Part shown: positions 50,243-60,725 of the stretch, in pieces | Layout: each line of letters opens with the position of its first letter | Position numbering within the stretch: the stretch's first letter is position 1 | Origin: Cliona cf. orientalis | Lineage: Eukaryota; Porifera; Demospongiae; Clionaida; Clionaidae | Reading direction: 5' to 3' | NCBI GenBank assembly: GCA_963930775.1 | Contig: OZ005699.1 | Location: 8,825,501-8,889,500 of the forward strand | Length of the DNA stretch: 64,000 nt | The notes under the pieces: model-generated | Databases searched by the model: none | The model's input: the letters and a program-made list of their open reading frames with translations, nothing else | What the model was told of the DNA's origin: nothing | Translations under genes and position numbers: made by a program

Positions 50243-50333
50243 CAGTCTCATTCTGATTCTGATCCCAGATTAAGATCTGGGAATGAGACTGTGAGATACA
50301 CGCTGAACATGCAAATAATGCTATCTGGCCAGG
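50243..50333 (+). promoter_or_regulatory. MKW-type upstream module of IFS6: hairpin plus octamer
   Basis: A hairpin (50243-50291; CAGTCTCATTC ... GGGAATGAGACTG), then ATGCAAAT at 50309-50316, then CTATCTGGCCAGG directly before the ATG. The same order and spacing recur before IFS8 (55200-55295) and IFS10 (60627-60725). ATGCAAAT is the POU/Oct consensus; use as such here is inference. Confidence 0.5.
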
Positions 50334-52125
50334 ATGAAGTGGATTATAACGGTTGTCTTAATTTACTTGCTTAAGTGGGACTTGTCAGGTATTATCATGA
50401 ATATTATTATAGTAGCTAGCTAGCTATAATATGGCATGCAAAAGTATCAGCAGTGATTGTGATCATGGATATTTCATTACCAGTAGTTCATGCATGCTGG
50501 ACTAATAATAATTATCTAGCTACTGAGTTTATAGCTATATTTGATATTAAAGTCACTATAACCAATCATTGAATTCAGGTGCCCAACTAGCATCCCCTAG
50601 TGAGCCTGTGTGTTCTGGGAATCGTGTCATTTTCACTTGTCAGCAACCTGGGGCTTTTGCCCAATGGAGAATAAACTTGCAACCAACACTACGTCAGACT
50701 GCACAAAGTACACAAGTGGGATCAGTAATCACATTTGGAGTTGACAGTGGCTTTAATTTTGAGCTTCACATAGTATCTAACAGTTCAGGCATCCTCACCA
50801 CAGAGCTGCAGGTAACTACAGTGAGAGAGCTGAATGATGTCACAGTGGAATGTATTGGATCTAGTGGAACGTTTATGTCAATTATTGATGTTGCCTCAGT
50901 CGGTGAGTTAATAACAACTATGGTTTCTAAGTAAACTTCAATGAAGATCCTTCAGTTGCTCCAAGTGGAGTCATGGCAACCAATAAGCAGTTCACAAAAA
51001 CTGGAGCCTCAGTAAATGTCAGTTGGTCTACTAGCAGGGGAGCTGACAACTACACTGTTAATGTGACACCACCTATCATGCCAGGGCAGTTATCTGACTT
51101 CACTACCACTGACACTAGCCTGCTACTAATGCTGGACTACAATGTAAATTACACTATCAACATTACTGCTCAAAACTGTGCTGGGAGTGATAGTGCAATT
51201 TTGCCTCTAACAATTGGTAAGATTAATTAATTCTTATCTCTAGTCAAAATTAATACAATTATGTGTTTCTTTTTCAAATAGCTGGGTGCAGTCCTACCTC
51301 TCCTCCCACCAATGGAAGGATCAATGAATATCACAACGGATCTGTTGGAGCATCACTGACTTTTCAGTGCAACACTGGATACCTTCCACATGAGCAAGTA
51401 ACATCGACATGCACAAAAAATGGCTCTTGGGTCCCTGTTCCTCGGTGTGTAATGGCAGGTATGTTACTAAATTTAATATGTGAGTATAATAATATTATTG
51501 CTATAAACTAGACTGTGGTAGCTCCGATATCTCCAGTCAAGTTCCTTGCTATAAACTGAGCCATTCAGTAGCACTATGGTAAATGCTACAATTAATAGGG
51601 TCTCATACCAAACACTGTCATAGAGGCTGTACATGTTTGTGGGAGCACTGGAGTTTGGAGCCCTAATCCAGCTAATCACATGTGTGTAAATGAATCATTA
51701 GGTGATGAATAGCTAAACCATCTCTGAATGAGTATGTTGTTCCTTCAGTTTCCTGTATATTGCTCTAACTGGTGTCCACATACATAGTGATGGTGTTTCC
51801 CGATCATTATAATTTAATGTTTGCAGCTAATATCAAACAGGTGCTCTCAACCAGCAGCCAACTGATTCTTACTGCTGTCATCTGCTCTTTTATGTTCTTA
51901 TTCCTTGGAGTCTTGATTGGACTTCTTTGTCATCGCTGGAGTAGAGTCTTCATAAACCCATGTACCAGTGATATCAAACATTCAAACAGGAAGAGACATG
52001 AACACTCTTCTCCCACCGATACACCAGCAGATGATGCTCCAGTCGTATATGAAGAGGTGACAACTGATTCACACTCTCGACAAAAAATTGAACTCGAGGA
52101 GAATGTTGCTTATGTCCATATTTAG
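50334..52125 (+). CDS. IFS6: class A receptor with decayed CCP2 and CCP3
   Basis: Exons: 50334-50388 (signal, MKWIITVVLIYLL), 50579-50902 (Ig), 50947-51216 (FN3), 51282-51458 (CCP1), 51827-52125 (TM/tail). The CCP2 position (51512-51701) keeps its splice sites but has lost part of the middle, and the frame reaches a stop. CCP3 is a scrap near 51749-51800. Because all ectodomain exons are phase 1 on both sides, skipping both would leave a 374-residue Ig-FN3-CCP1-TM-tail protein; inclusion of CCP2 would truncate the protein before the membrane. The tail has VVYEEV and VAYVHI, both still ITIM-like. Whether the gene is expressed cannot be told from sequence. Confidence 0.72.
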
Positions 52126-52636
52126 ATATTGGAAAGGATAGTCCTGTGATGTGTTGATTCATACATTATTAAGTTAATCACTTTCTAAAGCCAGCCATGT
52201 AATTAATAAATTGAATTTGCTAGTTTGACAATGTAATTTACACCGGCTATAATTAGCTTTACTATTATTGTGTGATATTATGACCTTACATGTTTTGCTA
52301 GCATAGAGTTGTATACGTAAGTACAAAAAGTCTAAATACACAATGCACATCTATTATTATAGCTACTGAAGCACTGAATCCAAAACAGATGCATCTTAGT
52401 TTATTGTTATTAATATTGCTTGATAGTTGGAATAACATGTCATGCTCCAATTTTGACAACTTACAATATCTAAAGTAGTCGTATCTTGAAGATTTTGCTG
52501 ACCGACTGATTTGTAGAAAATTAAAATTTTAATGATACCCGAAAGTTTACAGAGTCGGAAATGGTCGTCATTGACCTGCGTATCAGGGGTTAGATCTGGT
52601 TGATTGTATTCAACAGTAAGTTTATTATAGTGGAAT

Positions 52637-54876
52637 ATGTGGTGGACAGCAGTCTTATATATAGCTCTAATTTTACTCCAAAACTCAAGTAAGCAGCTCA
52701 TAGACTAACTCTGAGTATGATAATATTATAGCAACCAATAATAATAATAATTATATGTTTATGTGGTTTACTCGAGTCAGAGTCACAACACAATATCATG
52801 ACTGTAGATGCTCAGCTGATGTCCCCCATTGAGCCTGTGTGTCCTGGGAATCGTGCCATTTTCACATGTCAGCTGCCTGGGGCTATTACAAGATGGAGGG
52901 TATATATAGTTTTGCCACAACAAGTAACTCTGGAGAATACAGCACGTAGTTCACAATATGGATCACCAGTGAAATTTACGGCTGATCCTGGTTTTAATTT
53001 TGAGATTCATGTATTGTCCAACAGTTCAACCAATATCACCACAGAGCTGCAGGTAACTGCAGTGAGAGAACTGAATGGAGTCATAGTGGAATGTTCTGGA
53101 CCTGGTACTAACCCCATTAGTTCAACTATTCAAGTTGCCTCAATTGGTAAATTGTATAATATTTAATTTATTGTGTTTTCATTAATTATGAGTGAATTTG
53201 AAGACCCTCCAACTGCTCCAAGTGGAGTCATGGAGATCAAAAAGCAGTTCACAAAAACTGGAGCCTCAGTAAATGTCACTTGGTCTACTAGCAGGGGAGC
53301 TGACAACTACACTGTTAATGTGACACCACCTATCATGCCAGGGCAGTTATCTGACTTCACTACCACTGACACTAGCCTGCTACTGATGCTGGACTACAAT
53401 GTAAACTACACTATCAACATCACTGCTCAAAACTGTGCTGGGAGCAACAACACAATTTTACCGCTAACTATTGGTAAGTTTATGAATTGTGATTTATCAG
53501 CACCTCTTACGAATCAATAGCTACACAGTAGAAGGCATGATTGAAATTAGTAGCTATCTCAACAGTACTATAATAGTCATGTGACTTGAGTGGCCACATG
53601 CAGGTACTTGAGGTGGAGCACACTTAGTACATGAACACTAGCTAGCTCTGTAAAAAGGCCTAGGGATTACTCCTGGTAATCTCAGTTGCACATAGCACTC
53701 ATTCCATCTCAGAAACATCAGTGTCTCTTCCACTACAAATAATCTAGTGTTCCATTAATTCACCCCTTGTTCCTTGTAGCTGGGTGCAGTCCTCCCTCTC
53801 CTCCCACCAATGGAAGGATCAATGAATATCACAACAGATCTGTTGGAGCATCACTGACTTTTCAGTGCAACACTGGATACCTTCCACATGAGCAAGTGAC
53901 ATCAACATGCATGGCAAATGGCACTTGGGTCCCTATCCCTCAGTGTACACTGGCAAGTATGTTACTGAATACACGCATAAGAGTGCTCCTAACTAATTAC
54001 TATTATTCCACTAGACTGTGGTAGACCCAGTGTCTCCAGTGATCGAGGAGTTATTATTGAGCCATTCGATGAAACCATGACATTCTTTAATGCTATAATT
54101 CTTTTTCACTGTGAAGAGGGTCTCATACCAGACACTGTCATAGAGGCAGTTTGTGGGAGCACTGGAGTTTGGAGCCCTAATCCAGCTAATCACTTCTGTG
54201 TGAATCAATCATTACGTAAGCAATATACAACATTAATCATCTCTGGATATAATTAATATAATTTTGCTCCTACAGCTTTCTGTAATAGTGCTCCTGCAGT
54301 TCCAATTAATGCCCACATCATTGATCAGTCTACTGGTTTTTACCCTGAGGGGACTAACATTACTTTGCGATGTGATAATATATCCCACACTGAACTAACA
54401 ACTGTGTGCCATGCTGATGGAAGTTGGATGCCACCCCCATTTGAACTGGACTGTACTACAGCAACTTCTGAATCAGGTAGTATAGCTTAGTAGCTATACA
54501 TGTAGCTATAGCTACAGTGTACATCTGATCTAGTTCATTGATATAATTATGCAACCACTATAATAATATTTATTTAGCTACTGAAATAAAGGTGCTCTCA
54601 ACCAGCAGTCAACTGATTATTACTGGAGTTATCTGCTCTTGTATGTTCTTCTTCCTTGGAGTCTTGGTTGGAGTTCTTTGTCATCGCTGGGGTAGAATCT
54701 TCGTAAAGCCATGTACCGGTGCTATCAAATGTTTAAACGGGAAGAGACGTGAACATCCTTCTCCCACCGATACACCAGCAGATGATGCTCCAGTCGTATA
54801 TGAAGAGGTGACAACTGATTCACACTCTCGACAAAAAATTGAACTCGAGGAGAATGTTGCTTATGGCCACATTTAA
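52637..54876 (+). CDS. IFS7: intact class A receptor, Ig-FN3-3xSushi-TM-2xITIM
   Basis: Exons: 52637-52688 (signal, MWWTAVLYIALILLQ), 52808-53146 (Ig, with extra residues), 53204-53473 (FN3), 53780-53956 (CCP1), 54015-54215 (CCP2), 54276-54476 (CCP3), 54578-54876 (TM/tail); 1539 nt, 512 aa, all phase 1. ITIM tyrosines are Y488 and Y509, 21 residues apart. The FN3 exon is almost identical to the other members, while the Ig has its own variable middle (VYIVLPQQVTLENTARSS). The FN3-CCP1 intron is 306 bp, against 50-75 bp in the other genes except IFS10. The nearest upstream gene ends 511 bp away on the same strand. Confidence 0.92.
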
Positions 54877-55295
54877 AGATAGGATTATCATAGTCCTCAG
54901 CTGTGGTGTATATATTGTTACTAAGTAAATAATGAATATTAATTAAGAAATACCAGATAATAATATGTCATTAGTTTAAGTCATAGATGTTTAATAATAG
55001 TATTATGATAAATGAGTGTATTGTGATCGTGTTGTCCTATTGGAAAAACAATCCAAAACAGATGCATCTTAGTTTATTGTTATTGCTCGATAGTTAGGGA
55101 ACAAGATACCTTTCCATGGCTTATGATATCTGTATTGCATACCTTAAAGATTTTGCTACCTGTTTATGAGCTCAGTGTCCTTGTAAAAATGACAACGATG
55201 TCATTCTGATCCCAATCTCAGACTAAGGTCTGAGAATGAGACTACGACATGCACATCGATTCATGCAAATAATGTTGAGTATCTATCTGGCCAGG

Positions 55296-57818
55296 ATGAA
55301 ATGGATTACAACGGTTATCTTAATTTACTTGCTTCAGCGGGACTTGTCAGGTAATAATATTAGTATATATAGCCATAGCTAGCTATTGTAATAATATCAG
55401 CAGTTCATGACTGCATGTGATCATGGATAATATTATAGACTGGTAGTTCATGCATGTTGGGCTATAATTATCTAGCTACTGCATGAATTTATTTAATTTT
55501 TATCATTGACTTCAGGTGCCCAACTAACATCCCCCAGTGAGCCTGTGTGTCCAGGGAATCGTGTCATTTTCATTTGTCAGCAATCTGGGGCTTTTGCAAG
55601 ATGGAGGATACGTTTGCCATCAGTAACTCTACAGAATACGGCACAAAGTTCACAAATTGAATCAATATTATCATTTGTGAATGATCCTGGTTTTAATTTT
55701 GAGCTTCATGTAGTTTCTTTTAATTCAAGTATCATCACCACAGAGCTACAGGTAACTGCAGTTAGAGAGCTGAATGGAGTCACGGTGGAATGTGGAACCA
55801 TTATGTCAATTATTCAAGTTTCCTCGGTCGGTGAGTTGATAATAATTCTCCTAAGCTTAAAATTGTGAAGACCCCCCAGCTGCTCCAAGTGGAGCCACGG
55901 CAACCAATAAGCAGTTCACAAAAACTGGAGCCTCAGTAAATGTCACTTGGTCAACTAGCAGGGGAGCTGACAACTACACTGTTAATGTGACACCACCTAT
56001 CATGCCAGGGCAGTTATCTGACTTCACTACCACTGACACTAGCCTGCTACTGATTCTGGACTACAATGTAAATGAACACCATTGGTGCCAAACGCTCGGC
56101 GGTAGAGCATCTCCATGATCTGGTGCATGGTTTCCATATACAAACATAATAGGAGGTACCCTAGGAAAATTATTCAATTGTTAATTTGGAACCATCACCC
56201 TGCATACGGTGTGAAAAGTTTTAGTGTGAATTAAGTGTCTGGCGCTTATATTCCCTTGTCATGTGAAGTGATTGTGCAATAAGAAAGCATGCATGTATTC
56301 TGCAAAGCAACAAGGTTTTCCCAAGGGCTTATAAGCCCTTGGTTTTCCCAATCAGGAGTGCAGCAAGCAGTGGCTGCAGCCAGCTGGCTGTGTGCACACA
56401 TACATATCAAATCAACCACATCCACACTACAGACCTGGTTACAAACCACACTACAGACTTGGTTTCCACAGGTAAGGAAGTGCTATATAAGCTCTTGGCA
56501 AATGGAGCTAAATTTAACCTAGTGCTATTAATAGACTAACGCATATGCGCTAGGGCTATAACTGAAAAATGGCTGACTTTGGTGTGCTAAAACGAAGAAT
56601 AAGCTATAACTCGTGAGAGAAAGCTTTTTAACGAAATCCCTTAGTTGAAAACCTTTGGAGTTCGGCGCAAAATTGGCTGGTACGTTCAATTTTATTCATA
56701 AATACCTTACGCACGCAGTAGAGTGGTAACAGACAGACAGACAGACAGACAAACTGAGTACTGTAACGCTCGTGCGCATGCGCCGAGCGTTAACTACACT
56801 ATCAATATCACTGCCCAAACCTGTGCTGAGAGTGATAGTGCAATTTTGCCTCTAACAATTGGTGAGATTTATTAATTCTTATCTATATAGTTAATATTAT
56901 AATCATGTACTTTTTCAAATAGCTGGGTGCAGTCCTCCCTCTCCTCCCACCAACGGAAGAATCAATGAATATCATGACGGTTCTGTAAGAGCACCACTGA
57001 CTTTTCAGTGCAACACTGGATATCTTCCACATGAGAAAGTAACATCAATATGCATGGAAAACGGCTCTTGGATCCCTATCCCTCAATGTGTACTGATAGG
57101 TATGTTATAATTACTGAATACACTAAGTATAATAATAATATTATTAAACTAGACTGTGGTAGCCCCAATATCTCCAGTGGAGTTGCTATTGAGCCATTCA
57201 GTAGTACTATAATAATATTATTATTATACATAATTATGACTGTTAATTCTACAATTTTTTTTTCACAAGAGGATGTCCTATATTATACCAGACACTATCA
57301 TAGAGGCTGTTTGTATAGGAACACTGCATGCATGGACTATGAAGCCCTAATCCAGCTAATCACATGTGTGTAAATGAATCATTAGGTAATGAATAGCCAA
57401 ACTATCTCTGAATAAGTATGTTGCTCCTTCAGTTTCCTGTTTATCACTGTAACTTGTGTCCACATGCATCAGTGATAGTGTTTCCCTAATAATATTATGC
57501 CATTGTAATATAATATTTGCAGCTGATGTCAAGAAAGTGCTCTCAACCAGTAGCCAAGTAGTTCTTGCTGCTGTCATCTGCTCTTTTGTGTTCTTCTTCC
57601 TTGGTGTCTTGGTTGGGCCAGGAGTTCTTTGCCATTGCTGGGGTAGAGTCTTCGTAAAGCCATGTACCGGTGATATAAACAGTAAGAGATGTGAACATCC
57701 TTCTCCCACCGATACACCAGCAGATGATGCTCCAGTCGCATATGAAGAGGTCACAACTGATTCACACTCTCAACAAAAAATTGAACTCGAAGAGAATGTT
57801 GCCTATGGCCATATTTAG
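55296..57818 (+). pseudogene. IFS8: class A receptor interrupted by a 721-bp insertion
   Basis: Exons: 55296-55350 (signal, MKWITTVILIYLL), 55516-55830 (Ig), FN3 in two parts (55871-56070 and 56792-56861, together exactly the usual 270 nt), 56923-57099 (CCP1), 57523-57818 (TM/tail). The insertion at 56071-56791 brings stops. CCP2 (57153-57385) is also damaged by AT-rich insertions and lost motifs, and CCP3 is a scrap near 57434-57480. The tail reads VAYEEV and VAYGHI and has a two-residue insertion after the membrane span (VGPGVLCH). Upstream exons remain open, so a truncated Ig-only product is possible. Confidence 0.85.
56071..56791. mobile_element. 721-bp insertion in the IFS8 FN3 exon
   Basis: The boundary is exact by comparison with nine intact paralogue exons. 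Near its ends lie inverted copies AACGCTCGGCG (56091) and CGCCGAGCGTT (56781). A (GACA)n run lies at about 56733-56750. No transposase is visible and no clear target-site duplication could be read. Confidence 0.8.
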
Positions 57819-58252
57819 ACATTGGAAAGGATATATAATAATATTATGTAGTCCTGTGGTGTGTTGATTTATGCATTATTAATGTAATTACACCGGCAGC
57901 CGGGCTATGAAATTGCTATAATATTATATTATGCGTGATATTATGACCGTAAAATGTCATGTTTTGTTTGCATAGCTGTATACGTAAGTACAATTAAGTT
58001 GATAAAATACACAATGCATACACATCTTAGACTATTAATGCAATCCAAAACAGATGCATCTTAGTTTATTGTTACTGCTCAATAGTTGGAATAATAAATC
58101 ATGCTCTAATTTTGATAAGTTATACAATATCTAAAGTAACTGTGTCTTGAAGATTGGTGGAAATGACAAAGCTAGTTTACGGAATCGGAAATGGTCATCA
58201 TTGAACTGTTTTTTCATCAACAGTAAGCTTATTACAGTAGCTACAGTGGAAC

Positions 58253-60139
58253 ATGTGGTGGACAGCTGTCTTATATGTAGCTCTAGTTTCACTCAAAAAT
58301 TCAAGTAAGAATCTCATAGAGTAACGTATAATAATAGCAAGTAATTTCATGACTGTAGATGCTCAGCTGATATCCCCCAGTGAGCCTGTGTGTCCCGGGA
58401 ATCGTGTCATTTTCACATGTCAGTTGCCTGGATCTTTGATAAGATGGACAATAACTTTGTCGTCATCAACTATAGATAATTCAGTACAAAGTCCACAAAA
58501 TGGTCCAGGATCAATATTGAGGTTTCCAGAGGATCCTGGTTTTAATTTTGAGATTCATGTAATTTCTAGCGGTTCAGACGGCATCACCACGGAGCTACAG
58601 GTAACTGCAGTGAGAGAGCTGAATGGAGTCATGGTGGAATGTGCTGGACTTACTACAAGGTTTACATCTACTATTAGTATTGCCTCTATAAGTGAGTTCA
58701 GAATTATAATTTCCTATATTGATTGTTTATCAGTTAAAAATTTGAAGATACCCCAGCTGCTCCAAGTGGAGTCATGGCAACCAATAAGCAGTTCACAAAA
58801 ACTGGAGTCTCAGTAAATGTCAGTTGGTCTACTAGCAGGGGAGCTGACAACTACACTGTTAATGTGACACCACCTATCATGCCAGGGCAGTTATCTGACT
58901 TCACTACCACTGACACTAGCCTGCTACTGATGCTGGACTACAATGTAAACTACACTATCAACATCACAGCTCAAAACTGTGCTGGGAGCAACAGCACAGT
59001 TTTCTCTCTAATTAGTGGTAAGATCATTAGCTAATTCATGGTCAAAGTTTATTCACCCCTTGTTCCTGTAGCTGGGTGCAGTCCTCCCTCTCCTCCCACC
59101 AATGGAAGGATCAATGAATATCACAACGGATCTGTTGGAGCATCACTGACTTTTCAGTGCAACACTGGATACCTTCCACATGAGCAAGTGACATCGACAT
59201 GCATGGCAAATGGCAATTGGGTACCGATCCCTCAGTGTATGTTGGCAGGTATGTTACTGAATACACGCATAAGAGTGCTCCTAACAAATTACTATTATTC
59301 TACTAGACTGTGGTAGACCCATGGCCAGTGTCTCCAGTGATCGAGGAGTTGTTATTAAGCCATTCAATGACACCTTGACATTCTTTAATGCTTTAATTCT
59401 TTTTCACTGTGAAGAGGGTCTCATACCAAACACTATCTTAGTAGCTGTTTGTGGAAACACTGGAGTTTGGAACCCTAATCCAGCTAATCACATGTGTGTA
59501 AATCAATCATCAGGTAAACAATAATACAAAAATTAATTATCATGGATATACAATTTTGCTCCTACAGCTTTCTGTAGTGCTCCTGCAGTTCCAATTGGTG
59601 CCCACATCATTGATCAGTCCACTGGTTTTTACCCAGAGGGGACTAACATCACTATCCAATGTGATGGGTCCCTGGCTGAACCACTAACAACTGTGTGCCA
59701 TGCTGATGGAAGTTGGAGGCCACACCCATCTGAACTGGACTGTACTACAACAACTTCTGAATCAGGTATACATTGTTCATCAATTGACGTAATAATTATA
59801 CTATATTATTATCATTATTAAATTTTTGGTACTGTAACAGCTGATGTCAAAAAGGTGCTCTCAAACAGTACCCAAGTAGTTCTTGCTGCTGTCATCTGCT
59901 CTTTTGTGTTTTTCTTCCTTGGCATCTTGGTTGGAGTTCTTTGTCATCGCTGGGGTAGAGTCTTCATGAAGCCATGTACTGGTGATATCAAACGTTCAAA
60001 TGGAAAGAGACGTGAACATTCTTCTCCCACCGATACACCAGCAGATGATGCTCCAGTCGTATATGAAGAGGTGACAACTGATTCACACTCTCGACAAAAA
60101 ATTGAACTCGAGGAGAATGTTGCCTATGGCCATATTTAG
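58253..60139 (+). CDS. IFS9: intact class A receptor, Ig-FN3-3xSushi-TM-2xITIM
   Basis: Exons: 58253-58304 (signal, MWWTAVLYVALVSL), 58359-58691 (Ig), 58748-59017 (FN3), 59072-59248 (CCP1), 59307-59513 (CCP2), 59568-59765 (CCP3), 59841-60139 (TM/tail); 1536 nt, 511 aa. ITIM tyrosines are Y487 and Y508. The Ig is the most divergent of the array (TISIASI end, DNSVQSPQNGPGS middle), whereas FN3, CCP1 and tail are almost invariant. CCP2 has an insertion (RPMASVSS). The short FN3-CCP1 intron is of the IFS1-4 type. All introns are phase 1. Confidence 0.92.
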
Positions 60140-60725
60140 GGATTGGAAAGCTAGGGTAGACCTCAACTGTTGCGTGTTGATTCTAAGTCAGTGATACTAC
60201 ACAATTACCTTGATATCACATTGTTTTGCTTTAAGTTATAGGTACACACAAATCAATAAAGAAATGCCGGGCATTAGTCTAAGTCATAGATGTTTATATT
60301 TGCAAATGACTGCATTGTGATCAAGTTGTCCTATTAGGAAAGTAATCCAAAACATATGCATCTTAGTTTATTATTATTGCTTGACAGTTAGGAAAACAAG
60401 ATGCCTTCCATGGCTTATGATACCAGTATTGCATATCTTAAAGATCTTGCTACCTGTTTACAAGTTCAGTGCATGCATGTGTCCTTATAAAAATGACAAC
60501 AATAAACTACATCAAAACAGCATGCATAGTTACAGAAATATACCATGATAGTATAAGTATTGATGGGCAGTGGCTAATCATAGGAGTTATTAATTATTGA
60601 TCCATTTTTAGTATGCATGCATGTATAGTCTCATTCTGATCCCGATTCCAGGCTAAGATCTGGGAATGAGACTGCGAGATGCACACTGATTCATGCAAAT
60701 AATGCTGAGTGTCTATCTGGCCAGG

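Noticed and set aside
56085-56135. tRNA-like phrase GGTAGAGCATCT in the IFS8 insertion
   Set aside because: No matching B box or cloverleaf could be drawn.
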